Positions 1-9,007 of a DNA stretch of 64,000 nt are shown in pieces. The notes under the pieces are model-generated. The model made no database searches. It saw only the letters and a program-made list of their open reading frames with translations, and had not been told where the DNA came from. The translations under genes and the position numbers were made by a program. Positions within the stretch are counted from its first letter, which is position 1; each line of letters starts with the position of its first letter. Source of the DNA: DASYKT01 sp963718105 (GTDB taxonomy: Bacteria > Acidobacteriota > Blastocatellia > Pyrinomonadales > Pyrinomonadaceae); contig OY970352.1 of assembly GCA_963718105.1 (NCBI GenBank), forward strand, positions 3,658,001-3,722,000, in the 5' to 3' direction.

Positions 1-1
1 T

Positions 2-1345
2 AAAAGCAATTATCAACTGAGCACTTACGAAACCCGCTTTATCGATAACGAAGGCGATGAATATTTCTTTCTTAACAACCTGACCGGGATCCTCGATAAC
101 GGAAAGCTGGTCCGCATCTGGGGCACGCGGGAAGATATCACGGCGGCCCGGCAGGCCGAGAACGCCTACCAGGAATCTGAGAACCAACTGCGCCAATCGC
201 AGAAAGTGGAAGCGCTGGGAAGGCTGGCCGGCGGGATCGCGCATGACTTTAACAATTTTCTGGCGGTGATAATGCTGCACATAGATATGCTCAACCTGCA
301 GCTCGCGGCGGACAGCCCCTTGCGCTACCGCATCGGCGAGATAAAGACCGTCACCGATAACGCTGCGGAAATGGTGAAGCAATTACTGGCCTACGGGCGC
401 AAACAGACAATGCAGCCCCGTCCATCGGTCCTTAACGACGTTATCCGCGAATTCGTCAAGATCGCAAAACCTCTTACGGGAGACAATATCGAAGTCGATC
501 TGCAACTTGCCGAAGGCCTCGGCGTTTGCTTTGTCGATCCGCACCAGATCACGCAGATACTGATGAACCTGGCGGTCAATTCCCGCGACGCGATGCCAAA
601 AGGCGGCGTGATAAAGTTTGAAACCTTTAACACCGAAGTGACCGAGCACACGCAGATACATAAAGCACAGCCGTTCGGCCCGTACGTGCAGATGAATGTC
701 ACGGACACCGGAACGGGAATGGACGCCGCCACGCAGACGCATATATTCGAGCCCTTCTTTACCAGCAAAGACGCCGGAAAAGGAACCGGGCTCGGGCTCT
801 CGACCGTGTACGGGATCGTCAAACAGTCGAACGGTTTTATCTGGGTCGACAGCAGCCCCGGCGAAGGCGCATGCTTTAAGTTATTCTTCCCGCAGATCGC
901 CAATGCCGCGCCTGCGCCGGCCGAGCGGGAAACTTACGAAACTTCCGTGGACGCGATGCCCCAGGGAAATGAAACCATTCTGCTGGTCGAAGATGAAAGC
1001 CAGATCCGGCACGTGGCGGTGGAAGTTTTGACACTGCTGGGTTACAAGGTCCTGGAAGCAGGCAACGGTATTCAGGCGCTGCAGTTGGCGGAACTGGTCA
1101 AGGAGCCGGTGCATCTTCTTTTAACGGACGTGGTAATGCCGAAGATGAACGGCCAGGACATGGCCGATAAGCTCAAAAAATTTCACCCTGAAAGCTCGGT
1201 GCTCTTTATGTCCGGCTACACGGGCGACATAATCGCCACCGAAGGGTTCCTCGAAAAGAATGTGAATTTCCTCGGCAAGCCATTTACCCCGCAAACACTC
1301 GCCCTAAAGGTCAGAGAAGTACTCGATTCCAGAACTGCGCATTAG
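2..1345 (+). CDS. PAS / histidine kinase / receiver hybrid sensor kinase (5' truncated by window edge)
   Basis: The frame is open from the first bases of the window, so the true start lies outside it. The order is the end of a PAS/PAC domain (to about nt 160, ending in REDITAARQAE), a short coiled linker, a HisKA domain with H-box AGGIAHDFNN, a HATPase domain and a C-terminal receiver. The HATPase shows N-box MNLAVNSRDAM, G1 DTGTGM and G2 GKGTGLGLSTVYG. The receiver has ILLVEDE, the phospho-acceptor Asp in LLLTDVVMP and the conserved Lys in LGKPFTP. By family knowledge it autophosphorylates on His and passes phosphate to its own receiver. No membrane segment lies in the visible part and no DNA-binding output domain is fused, so the signal and target are unknown. 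A GTG at 206 is only an internal codon. Confidence 0.9.
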   Translation, partial: KSNYQLSTYETRFIDNEGDEYFFLNNLTGILDNGKLVRIWGTREDITAARQAENAYQESENQLRQSQKVEALGRLAGGIAHDFNNFLAVIMLHIDMLNLQLAADSPLRYRIGEIKTVTDNAAEMVKQLLAYGRKQTMQPRPSVLNDVIREFVKIAKPLTGDNIEVDLQLAEGLGVCFVDPHQITQILMNLAVNSRDAMPKGGVIKFETFNTEVTEHTQIHKAQPFGPYVQMNVTDTGTGMDAATQTHIFEPFFTSKDAGKGTGLGLSTVYGIVKQSNGFIWVDSSPGEGACFKLFFPQIANAAPAPAERETYETSVDAMPQGNETILLVEDESQIRHVAVEVLTLLGYKVLEAGNGIQALQLAELVKEPVHLLLTDVVMPKMNGQDMADKLKKFHPESSVLFMSGYTGDIIATEGFLEKNVNFLGKPFTPQTLALKVREVLDSRTAH

Positions 1346-1352
1346 ACGTTTA

Positions 1353-1445
1353 TAGTCGGAGCGCGGACGGCTCGTCCGCAAACAAACTCCCCTCCTTACC
1401 AAGGAGGGGTGGCACGCGCTTCGCGTGACGGGGTGGTTCTCTCTT
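1353..1445. repeat. Dispersed repeat (GGAGCGCGGACGGCTCGTCC type plus CCACCCCTCC type)
   Basis: Starts 8 nt after the kinase stop codon. The first part, 1353-1382, is nearly identical to 42524-42552 and is present inverted at 42605-42627. The second part contains the CTCCTTACCAAGGAG hairpin and a GGGGTGGTTCT end; related sequence is found near 18945-18990 and 56846-56890. Intergenic, with no coding potential of its own. Confidence 0.8.
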
Positions 1446-1502
1446 CTGCGGCAGAGCCGCAAGGTAAAGGCGCGGCCGTAAGAATCCGGGCGCTCCCGGG
1501 TC

Positions 1503-1652
1503 AATGCAAAACTCGCCAAAATTTCAACCGATGTGATCATTGATGATGAGAGAGATTTGCCTAAGGTTTTTAAGAGTGGGCGCGGGGCGATCCTTCCCGA
1601 CCTGAGAGGTGATCAAACCTGCGTGATCAATATTAAAAATTCAAGTAAATAA
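1503..1652 (+). pseudogene. 3' remnant of a small XRE-family regulator gene
   Basis: Frame starting at 1503 encodes NAKLAKISTDVIIDDERDLP and then KVFKSGRG, ending at a TAA at 1650. This matches the C-terminal halves of the two intact XRE regulators at 56031-56294 and 56550-56879, which carry STDVLIDDEMDLPKKF and SLDLLIDDERDLPKDF. The N-terminal helix-turn-helix half is absent. The sequence directly upstream is repeat-type DNA, and the text GCGCTCCC just before the break recurs near 57018. I read this as a decayed copy truncated by repeat insertion or recombination. It has no start codon or ribosome site. Confidence 0.7.
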
Positions 1653-1720
1653 ATTTGCAGTCCGGAAGGGTTGCTTGCGCCCGCTCTTAATTTTTAGCCC
1701 AAAGATTCTAAACAGGAAAT

Positions 1721-1833
1721 GGAGTCGGAACCGGGAACGGTAGTGACCGGGTTTCTTATCAATGGGCTAGATGCTATTCGTTTCTTTCGCTACGCTCATT
1801 TACCCGGTCGCTACCGCTCCCGGTTCTGACCTC
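1721..1833. repeat. Palindromic dispersed repeat (CCGGTCGCTACCGCTCCCGG type)
   Basis: Imperfect inverted arms of about 32 bp, 1721-1752 and 1802-1833, bracket a 49-bp middle. The outer motif GGTTCTGACCTC is shared with the composite repeat at 18872-19013. The rest of the 1346-1921 gap holds no gene that I can support. Confidence 0.75.
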
Positions 1834-1921
1834 ATTCTCCACTTGCTATCTTCAAATCCACTGGCACACCCTGGAACAGTTCCACATTTCCACCTGCGAT
1901 CCCCTGCTGTAAAATAAAGAA

Positions 1922-2317
1922 ATGACAAGCACGATCAAGGTTCGCTCTACCGAGCGCGAAGAGATGATCGACATTACTTCCGATGTCGAAAAGGTCCTGA
2001 GCAATTCCGGGCTAAAGGACGGCGTCGTGATAGCTTTTTCACAGCATACGACCTGCGGGCTAACGGTGAACGAGAACGCCGACCCGGATGTGCAGCGAGA
2101 TATGCTGCATGCCCTGCGCACGCTTATCCCGCAGCACGGAATGGGCTTTCGCCATGGCGAAGAAAATTCGGACGCGCATATCAAGACCACGCTCGTGGGC
2201 GCCAGCGTGACCATTCCCTTTACCGGTGGTAAACTACAACTCGGACGCTGGCAGGGCATTTATCTTTGCGAATTTGACGGCGCCCGCGAAAGAAAAGTGG
2301 TTATAAAGATCATTTAG
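1922..2317 (+). CDS. YjbQ family protein (secondary thiamine-phosphate synthase-like, UPF0047)
   Basis: 131 residues, the usual full length for this compact beta-sandwich family. Visible family signatures are FSQHTTCGLTVNEN (about residues 39-52), HGEENSDAHIKTTLVG (about 78-93) and GRWQGIYLCEFDG (about 107-119). Some members can substitute for thiamine-phosphate synthase when overproduced, but the true biochemical role is not settled, so no gene symbol is assigned. The protein is probably cytosolic, with no signal peptide. It begins with ATG shortly after the palindromic repeat region and stands alone in front of the GWxTD gene. Confidence 0.88.
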   Translation: MTSTIKVRSTEREEMIDITSDVEKVLSNSGLKDGVVIAFSQHTTCGLTVNENADPDVQRDMLHALRTLIPQHGMGFRHGEENSDAHIKTTLVGASVTIPFTGGKLQLGRWQGIYLCEFDGARERKVVIKII

Positions 2318-2348
2318 CTAACCCCAGAGGAAACTTATAATACCCGAA

Positions 2349-2999
2349 ATGCATCGGACTTTTATCATGACAAACAAAATTCTTGTTACTGCAATATTTA
2401 TCGGTATATTTGCGTTTGGCGTCTTTGCGCAGAAGGCGCAAAGGACTGTCGCTACGAAAGTTGTCGCTACGCCTGCAACTACTGAGGCCCCGGAGGCCGC
2501 TAAGGCCCCTATGACCGCTGAAAGCCGTCAGACGATCAAAGACCAGGCCTACAAGAACTGGCTTGAGCGCGATGTTCTTTATCTTATTACGCCTGCCGAA
2601 AAAGAAGTTTTTACGGCGCTGAGAACGGATAATGACCGCGAGCAATTTGTCGAGAATTTTTGGCGCAGGCGCGACCCTAGCCCGAAAACGGAAAGAAACG
2701 AATTCAGAGATGAATATTACAGCCGGATTGCTTATACCAATGAGCATTTCCCCCTGATTCCCGGAACCATCACGGGCTGGCAGAGCGACCGCGGCAAAAC
2801 GTACATTCTGCTGGGAGCGCCCGATCAGATCGAGAAAGGCCGCGCTTCTTTTGCGAACCTTGACGACATCGCCTTTGAAAAGTGGATATATCAAAATAAA
2901 GAGCTGAATATCACCTTTATCGATCCGGCCGGCGACAATGAATTTCGCTTTCTGGAAAAAGGCAGTGAGAATTTACTAGGCGCTCCGTCAGGTAAATAG
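2349..2999 (+). CDS. GWxTD domain-containing exported protein
   Basis: 216 residues with a hydrophobic signal sequence ending in FGVFAQ. A second ATG at 2367 would start directly at the signal core (MTNKILVTAIF); neither ATG has a convincing ribosome site, so the start is uncertain. After a Thr/Ala-rich spacer (residues 30-60), the GWxTD domain runs from about 64: YKNWLERDVLYLITPAEK, then REQFVENFWRRRDPSP, GWQSDRGKTYILLGAPDQIE and a closing FEKWIY. This domain is characteristic of Acidobacteriota and related lineages. Its function is not known; these proteins are thought to be periplasmic. It is convergent with hemW. Confidence 0.85.
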   Translation: MHRTFIMTNKILVTAIFIGIFAFGVFAQKAQRTVATKVVATPATTEAPEAAKAPMTAESRQTIKDQAYKNWLERDVLYLITPAEKEVFTALRTDNDREQFVENFWRRRDPSPKTERNEFRDEYYSRIAYTNEHFPLIPGTITGWQSDRGKTYILLGAPDQIEKGRASFANLDDIAFEKWIYQNKELNITFIDPAGDNEFRFLEKGSENLLGAPSGK

Positions 3000-3022
3000 C
3001 CGGGTAAATAACTAACCCGCAG

Positions 3023-4165
3023 CTAAACAAAGACGGCAAAAACTTCGTTGGAAAAAAGCCTTCCTTTAGACGTCAATTTGAGGGAGGCCTTTTTTATTTC
3101 CAGCAGCCCGCCGGTGATAAATTCCTGCAGGTCGGCGGAAAATTCTTCCATCAGCTCGCTGCCGAATTTTTCCCGGTACTCGTCCAGCATCACACCTTCA
3201 TTCAACCTTAAGCCGAGAAAAATATATTCGGCTTTGCGGGCCCTTTCATCAAGCTGTGTTATGTCAGACGTGGCCGAACCCAATTTCTCGATCAGGTTCA
3301 CATAGGCGGCGGTGTCGCGTTCATTCGCCCAGCGTCTGGAAACGCCATCGAACGAGTGCGCCGAACAGCCAAAGCTGTAATAAGGGTCAAAGCGCCAGTA
3401 TTTCATATTGTGTCGCGACTCGAACCCGGGCCGGCTGAAATTGGATATTTCGTATTGTTCATAACCCGCCGCTGAGGTTTTTTTGAGCAGCAGATCGTAC
3501 ATCGCGGCGGCAGTGTCTTCGTCAGGCAGGGGCTGGCGTCCGCTGCGAATTTGCTCGGCCAGCGGCGTGCCTTCGTGAACTTCGAGCAGGTAAAGCGAGA
3601 TGTGTTCGGGCGCGAGCTGCAGCGCTTCATTAAGATTTCTTTCCCAATCAGCCGGTGTCTGGCGAGGCAACCCGGCGATCAGATCAAAGCTGACATTATC
3701 AAAATCTGCCGCGCGCAAAAGCTCGATGGTTTCCCTTACATCTGCCGCGGTGTGTTTTCTGCCCAGTCGTTTAAGCTCAGTATCATCAAAGGTTTGCGCG
3801 CCAAAACTGGCCCGGTTTATACCGAGTGAACGGTAGTTTTTCAAGGTCTCCACAGTCACCGTGGCCGGGTTCATCTCCATGGTCAGCTCGGAATGCGGGA
3901 GAAAAGAAAATTTATCGTGAACGGCCCGGAGAATTTTTTCGAGTTGATGAGGCGTGAGCAGCGACGGCGTGCCGCCGCCGAAATAGATCGTGTCGGCCGT
4001 GTTTTGAGTCACGCCTTCAGGCGGTTCGAATTTTTCTATCTCCTTCACCAGCGCCGAAACATATCGCTCGACCGTCTCTTCATTCTTAAATACATCGGTA
4101 GCGAAATCGCAGTAAGAGCAGCGCGAACGGCAAAACGGGATGTGAATGTAAATTCCGGCAGGCAC
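3023..4165 (-). CDS. hemW: Radical SAM haem chaperone HemW (coproporphyrinogen III oxidase-like)
   Basis: 380 residues, the usual HemW length. The radical-SAM cluster motif lies at the N-terminus, IPFCRSRCSYCDF, with Cys12, Cys16 and Cys19 (CX3CX2C). It is followed by YFGGGTPSLL, the SAM-contacting FGAQTFDD region and a C-terminal HemW-type winged segment. HemW is a cytosolic [4Fe-4S] protein that binds haem and delivers it to target enzymes; it is often mis-annotated as oxygen-independent coproporphyrinogen oxidase HemN. The short N-terminus before the Cys motif fits HemW better than HemN. It lies downstream of purL on the same strand, separated by a 40-nt spacer with a CACAAAGGCGCAAAG repeat. 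Confidence 0.88.
   Translation of the reverse strand: MPAGIYIHIPFCRSRCSYCDFATDVFKNEETVERYVSALVKEIEKFEPPEGVTQNTADTIYFGGGTPSLLTPHQLEKILRAVHDKFSFLPHSELTMEMNPATVTVETLKNYRSLGINRASFGAQTFDDTELKRLGRKHTAADVRETIELLRAADFDNVSFDLIAGLPRQTPADWERNLNEALQLAPEHISLYLLEVHEGTPLAEQIRSGRQPLPDEDTAAAMYDLLLKKTSAAGYEQYEISNFSRPGFESRHNMKYWRFDPYYSFGCSAHSFDGVSRRWANERDTAAYVNLIEKLGSATSDITQLDERARKAEYIFLGLRLNEGVMLDEYREKFGSELMEEFSADLQEFITGGLLEIKKASLKLTSKGRLFSNEVFAVFV
3053..3096 (+). terminator. Terminator-like hairpin inside the 3' end of hemW
   Basis: A-rich arm AAAAAAGCCTTCC pairs, with one bulge, with GGGAGGCCTTTTTT. It lies about 55 nt beyond the GWxTD stop codon and would end that plus-strand transcript while overlapping hemW coding sequence on the other strand. 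Confidence 0.5.
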
Positions 4166-4171
4166 CTTTAA

Positions 4172-4205
4172 AGTTCACCACAAAGGCGCAAAGAACACAA
4201 AGAAG
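4172..4205. repeat. Short CACAAAGGCGCAAAGAACAC-type repeat
   Basis: The purL-hemW spacer consists of an A-rich repeating text. Similar sequence appears at 49721-49747 (AAAGAACACAGAATATCACA) and 55731-55764 (ACCACGAAATTGCACGAAAA). It looks like a dispersed repeat of the kind common in environmental bacteria. Confidence 0.45.
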
Positions 4206-6458
4206 TTAGTTGGCCAATTTTTTTTCAAGTGAATTCTTCCAGACACTTTCAAGCTCAGCTACCGGAGTCGAGATCGCTTGCCTGCCGTCGATGGCAATGG
4301 CCAGGCTTTCTCCGCCGACTTTTCCGATCACTGCAAACGGGCAGTTGAATTGTTTTGCGATGGCTTCAACGTCCGGCAACTTTTCCGGAGCAAAACTGAT
4401 AACGATACGCGAAGGCGATTCGGAAAATAGCGCCGCATCACCAGGAAGCCCGTCGTATTTTAATTCTATTTCGGCCCCGGCCGCCTCACGGTTCAGCGAT
4501 GAAAAGCAGCTTTCGGCTATGGCAACGGCCAGGCCGCCATCGGAACAATCATGCGCGGAATTTAACAGCATCTCGTCGATCAATTTCACGCACGTGTCCT
4601 GGACGGTTTTTTCAAGCGCGAGATCGAGACGGGGCACTTTTGCGTTGCCGATCAATTCATCTGTCGTGTAACCCAAAATCGTTTGCGCATATTCACTCAT
4701 TTCAAGATCGTCTTTTGTCGTGCCGAGCAGTGCGACCATATCGCCTTCGTTCTTAAAACCCTGCGTCACTAATTTGCGAACGTCGTCAACCAAACCGACC
4801 ATACCGATCACCGGCGTCGGCAAAATACCGCTGCCGTCGGTTTCGTTATAAAAAGAAACATTGCCGGATACGACCGGTGTGCCGAATGTTTCGCAGGCTT
4901 CTTTCATGCCGTCGATCACCTCGGAAAATGTCCACATAACGGCAGAACGTTCGGGCGAAGCAAAATTCAAACAGTTAGTGACGGCGATCGGTTTCGCGCC
5001 GACGCAAACGACGTTTCGCGCGGCTTCGGCCACGGCGAGCTTGGCGCCTTCGCGCGGATCGATCGCGCAGTAACGACCCTGCCCGTCCAGACACATGGCC
5101 ACCGCGCGGCGCGTTTCTTTTATCCGCACCACGGCGGCATCGGCACCGGGAAGAACGGCGGTGTTGGTCCGAACCATGTGGTCGTATTGCTCATAAACCC
5201 AATGTTTAGAACATATATTAGGCGACGCAAGAAGGAGTTTTAAGGCTTCGGCAAGATCTTTTGTTTTCGGCTCCCGCGGCGCCGGCAGGCGGACGGGCTG
5301 TTTGGAATTAAACATTTCGCGCTGGTATTTCGGCGCTTCATCGGTCAGCGCCATCACCGGCAGATCGGCTTCGAGCACGCCATTGTGAACTATTTTCAGC
5401 TTGTCGCCTTCGACAACTTTCCCGATCACGACCGCGTCCAGGTCCCACTTTTTGAAAATATCGACGACCTGTTTTTCGCGGCCCACGTGCGCCACGATCA
5501 GCATTCGCTCCTGAGATTCGGAAAGCAGCATCTCGTAGGCGGTCATCCCGGATTCACGCTGCGGCACGAGGGTCAGGTCGAGTTCCAGCCCCGTACCGGC
5601 GCGCGCCGCCATCTCTACCGACGAAGAGGTCAGCCCGGCTGCGCCCATATCCTGGATGCCGGCGATCGCGCCCGAGCGCATTGCTTCCAGACAGGCTTCG
5701 AGTAAAAGTTTTTCCAGGAAGGGATCGCCCACCTGCACGGTCGGACGTTTTTCCAGCGCCTCTTCGTCAAACTCCGCCGAGGCCATCGTCGCGCCGTGAA
5801 TGCCGTCGCGCCCGGTTTTTGCGCCGACATAAAGCACGGGATTTCCCACACCCGATGCCTTGCCAAAAAAGATCTGGTCTTTTTTCACCAGGCCCAGCGC
5901 AAAGGCATTGACCAGCGGGTTTAAGCAATAGGCATCGTCAAAAACAACCTCGCCACCGACGGTCGGCACGCCAAAGCAATTTCCGTAATGCGCGATGCCA
6001 TCGACCACGCCGCGCAAAATAGATTTGTTGCGCGCCCCGTGTTCCGGGTGATCGAGCGGCCCGAACCGCAGCGAGTTCATGGCGGCGATCGGCCGCGCCC
6101 CCATCGTAAAAACATCGCGCAGGATGCCGCCCACTCCGGTCGCCGCACCCTGAAAGGGCTCGATAAAGCTGGGATGATTGTGCGATTCGACCTTAAAAGC
6201 AACGCACCAATCGTCGCCGATATCGACCACACCGGCGTTTTCGCCCGGCGGCACAATAACGCGCTCGCTCTGGGTAGGCAGGCGTTTCAGATGGATCCGC
6301 GAAGACTTGTAAGAGCAATGTTCCGACCACATGACGGAAAATACGCCCAATTCCGTCAGATTCGGCTCGCGGCCCATTATCTGTTTTATTTTCTCGTATT
6401 CCTCGGCAGTAAGGTTATGTTGGGCGATGATTTCGGGTGTAATTGCGCTTTGGTTCAT
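4206..6458 (-). CDS. purL: Phosphoribosylformylglycinamidine synthase subunit PurL
   Basis: 750 residues, the size of the small-type PurL that works with separate PurS and PurQ (neither is in this window). It catalyses the ATP-dependent amidation of FGAR to FGAM in purine synthesis. Visible marks are the N-terminal MWSEHCSYKSS with the active-site His47, and FKVESHNHPS (about residues 88-97) with metal and nucleotide-binding residues. Also present are the glycine-rich GAATGVGGILRD, GIQDMGAAGLTSS and the C-terminal AHDCSDGGLAVA repeat of the PurM-like fold. The start ATG at 6458 has only a weak GGAAA ribosome site. No fusion or truncation is seen. Confidence 0.95.
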   Translation of the reverse strand: MNQSAITPEIIAQHNLTAEEYEKIKQIMGREPNLTELGVFSVMWSEHCSYKSSRIHLKRLPTQSERVIVPPGENAGVVDIGDDWCVAFKVESHNHPSFIEPFQGAATGVGGILRDVFTMGARPIAAMNSLRFGPLDHPEHGARNKSILRGVVDGIAHYGNCFGVPTVGGEVVFDDAYCLNPLVNAFALGLVKKDQIFFGKASGVGNPVLYVGAKTGRDGIHGATMASAEFDEEALEKRPTVQVGDPFLEKLLLEACLEAMRSGAIAGIQDMGAAGLTSSSVEMAARAGTGLELDLTLVPQRESGMTAYEMLLSESQERMLIVAHVGREKQVVDIFKKWDLDAVVIGKVVEGDKLKIVHNGVLEADLPVMALTDEAPKYQREMFNSKQPVRLPAPREPKTKDLAEALKLLLASPNICSKHWVYEQYDHMVRTNTAVLPGADAAVVRIKETRRAVAMCLDGQGRYCAIDPREGAKLAVAEAARNVVCVGAKPIAVTNCLNFASPERSAVMWTFSEVIDGMKEACETFGTPVVSGNVSFYNETDGSGILPTPVIGMVGLVDDVRKLVTQGFKNEGDMVALLGTTKDDLEMSEYAQTILGYTTDELIGNAKVPRLDLALEKTVQDTCVKLIDEMLLNSAHDCSDGGLAVAIAESCFSSLNREAAGAEIELKYDGLPGDAALFSESPSRIVISFAPEKLPDVEAIAKQFNCPFAVIGKVGGESLAIAIDGRQAISTPVAELESVWKNSLEKKLAN

Positions 6459-6530
6459 CTGTTTATTTCCGGCGTTAAAAACGAAACAGATATTCTAGCT
6501 TTTTAGGGGGTGGATGTCGAATATCGCTTG

Positions 6531-6602
6531 TCAGTAGCGTCGCCGTCAGGCGATGCGCCCATCTGGATGCTTTTACGCACCGCCTGACGGCGACGCTACT
6601 GA
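6531..6602. repeat. Inverted repeat, 22-bp perfect arms (TCAGTAGCGTCGCCGTCAGG type)
   Basis: Arms 6531-6552 and 6581-6602 are exact reverse complements. A related element lies at 19597-19666. It is placed between purL and the GH92 gene, which are divergent. The adjoining 6616-6641 carries another family motif, AACTAAAGTTTGAACTCTAA, shared with 36940-37012 and 45324-45393. Confidence 0.85.
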
Positions 6603-6658
6603 CCTCAGCGCCAACAACTAAAGTTTGAACTCTAAACCGTTTTGTATATCATCGGGGA

Positions 6659-8944
6659 ATGAAAAAGATCTTAACCTGTCTGATCCTGCTCGGGTTGTGC
6701 TCAAACGTCCCGGCGCAAAGTTTTATCCAGTATGTTAATCCGCTGATCGGCACACAGAAAATGGGACATACGTATCCCGGCGCGACCGTTCCCTTCGGCG
6801 CGGTGCAGCTTTCGCCGGATACCGACGAACAGCCGCACAACATCGGCGGTAAATACAATCCGGACGCTTACAAATATTGTGCAGGTTATCAGTATGACGA
6901 TAAAACGATCGTCGGGTTTTCGCACACGCATTTTAGCGGCACTGGGCATTCCGATCTGGGTGATTTTTTGATCATGCCGACGGCAGGCGATCTGCAGCTT
7001 GAACCGGGCGGCAAAGATAAACCGAAAAGCGGATTTCGCTCGGCGTTTTCACATGCGACCGAGACGGCCGAGCCCGGTTACTACAAAGTCAGACTGGAAG
7101 ATGACAACGTCCTGGCCGAGATGACCGCCACCACGCGCGTCGGGTTTCATCAATACACTTTTCCGCAGTCTGAAAACGCACACATCATTTTAGACCTGAT
7201 GCACGGTATCTATAATTACGATGACAAAAACGTCTGGACCTATGCGCGGGTAGAAAACGATCACACTATCACCGGCTATCGCCAGACCAACGGTTGGGCG
7301 CGCACGCGCACGGTCTATTTCGCGATGGAATTTTCCAAGCCTTTTACCGGCTATGGTTTCAAAAATTTCGGCAAGGAAGATTATCGCGGTTTCTGGCGGA
7401 AATTCGACCAATCAAAAAACTTCCCGGAAATGGCCGGCAAACAGCTTCGCGCATATTTTGATTTCAAAACCTCGGCGAACGAAAAGATAAAAATTAAATT
7501 TGCGCTCTCGCCCGTTTCGACCGAAGGCGCCAAGAAAAATCTCACCAGCGAAATTCCGCACTGGGATTTTGAGCGCGTGAAGACCGAAGCTCAGGCAGCG
7601 TGGAACAAAGAGCTGGGCAAGGCCGCCGTTACGATGAACAAGCGCGACGATCTGGTGAATTTTTACACCGCGCTTTATCACACGTTTTTATCGCCGACCG
7701 TTTATATGGATACGGACGGCAGTTATAAGGGCCTGGACCAAAACATTCACCGTGCCGTAGGCTTTACCAATTACACGACTTTTTCGCTGTGGGACACTTA
7801 CCGGGCGCTGCATCCTTTTTTCAACATCGTGCAGCCAAAGCGCAACCGCGAAATGATCCGCTCGATGATGGCGCACTATGATCAGAGCGCCGAGCACATG
7901 CTGCCCGTCTGGTCGCATTATGCGAATGAGAATTGGTGCATGATCGGTTATCACAGCGTATCGGTGATCGCCGACGCCGTGGTAAAAGGAAACATCGCCG
8001 GTATCGACGCGAACCGCGCGCTCGACGCCGCAGTGCAAACGGCGCACACGAAATATTACGATGGGCTGGAATACTACATAAAGATGGGCTACGTGCCGGA
8101 GGACAAAAACTCTTCGTCCGTTTCGAAGACGCTCGAGTACGCCTATGACGATTGGGCGATCGCACAAATGGCGAAAAAATTGAACCGCGCGGATGTTTAT
8201 AACGAATTTATCAAGCGCTCGGAAAACTGGAAGAACGTTTATGACGCGTCGATCGGATTTATGCGCCCGAAAATGAGCGACGGAAAGTTTCGCCGGAAAT
8301 TCGACGCGCTGCAAACTCACGATCAGGGTTTTATCGAAGGCAACTCCTGGAATTACAGTCTTTACGTACCGCATGACCCGGACGGCATGATCTCGGCGAT
8401 GGGCGGCAGAAAGAAATTCACGGCCTATCTGGACCAGCTTTTTACGATGCACCTGCCTGACGAGTTTTTTGCCGAGACCGAGGACATCACGCGCGAAGGC
8501 ATCATCGGAAATTACGTGCACGGCAACGAGCCTTCGCATCACGTGGCGTATTTGTATAACTGGACGGACGAGCCGTGGAAAACGCAGGAACGCGTGCGGA
8601 TGATCTTGAACCACCAATACCACGCGGCGCCCGATGGCTTGGGCGGCAATGACGACTGCGGGCAGATGTCGGCCTGGTATCTTTTCTCATCGCTGGGATT
8701 TTATCCGGTCGCGCCCGGCTCGGACCATTATGCGCTGGGAAGCCCGGCGATAAAAAGCGCCGTCCTGAAATTGGAAAACGGAAGAGCATTAACCATCGAG
8801 GCAGTAAACCAAAGCGACAAAAACGTTTATGTTAAGAGAGTGACGGTGAACGGCAAAACTCTAAATAGAAATTACATCACCCACGCAGAGATCATGGGCG
8901 GCGGCAAGATCGTGTTTTATATGAGTGATAAACCGGCAGTATAA
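6659..8944 (+). CDS. GH92 family exo-alpha-mannosidase (exported)
   Basis: 761 residues with a signal peptide (MKKILTCLILLGLCSNVPAQ). Family GH92 members are calcium-dependent exo-acting alpha-mannosidases, mostly acting on alpha-1,2-linked mannose of glycans. The N-terminal beta-sandwich opens with YVNPLIGTQKMGHTYPGA and FSHTHFSGTGHSDLGD. The catalytic (alpha/alpha)6 domain shows HGNEPSHHVAYLYNW (from about residue 621) and GGNDDCGQMSAWY (about 662), both typical of GH92 active sites. Expected location is periplasmic or outer-membrane. There is no SusC/SusD pair, other glycosidase or sugar transporter next to it, so it is a lone enzyme here. The exact linkage cleaved cannot be read from sequence. 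Confidence 0.92.
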   Translation: MKKILTCLILLGLCSNVPAQSFIQYVNPLIGTQKMGHTYPGATVPFGAVQLSPDTDEQPHNIGGKYNPDAYKYCAGYQYDDKTIVGFSHTHFSGTGHSDLGDFLIMPTAGDLQLEPGGKDKPKSGFRSAFSHATETAEPGYYKVRLEDDNVLAEMTATTRVGFHQYTFPQSENAHIILDLMHGIYNYDDKNVWTYARVENDHTITGYRQTNGWARTRTVYFAMEFSKPFTGYGFKNFGKEDYRGFWRKFDQSKNFPEMAGKQLRAYFDFKTSANEKIKIKFALSPVSTEGAKKNLTSEIPHWDFERVKTEAQAAWNKELGKAAVTMNKRDDLVNFYTALYHTFLSPTVYMDTDGSYKGLDQNIHRAVGFTNYTTFSLWDTYRALHPFFNIVQPKRNREMIRSMMAHYDQSAEHMLPVWSHYANENWCMIGYHSVSVIADAVVKGNIAGIDANRALDAAVQTAHTKYYDGLEYYIKMGYVPEDKNSSSVSKTLEYAYDDWAIAQMAKKLNRADVYNEFIKRSENWKNVYDASIGFMRPKMSDGKFRRKFDALQTHDQGFIEGNSWNYSLYVPHDPDGMISAMGGRKKFTAYLDQLFTMHLPDEFFAETEDITREGIIGNYVHGNEPSHHVAYLYNWTDEPWKTQERVRMILNHQYHAAPDGLGGNDDCGQMSAWYLFSSLGFYPVAPGSDHYALGSPAIKSAVLKLENGRALTIEAVNQSDKNVYVKRVTVNGKTLNRNYITHAEIMGGGKIVFYMSDKPAV

Positions 8945-9007
8945 TTAAATATTGAAGACCGTGTTGAAGCGTGCGAAAATCAGATAGAATTATTTATGAG
9001 GCATAAT

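Noticed and set aside
7688..8623. Long open frame (311 codons) on the minus strand
   Set aside because: It lies wholly antisense to the GH92 gene, has no ribosome site or family motif, and its Val/Arg/His-rich text is the usual shadow of a GC-rich gene.
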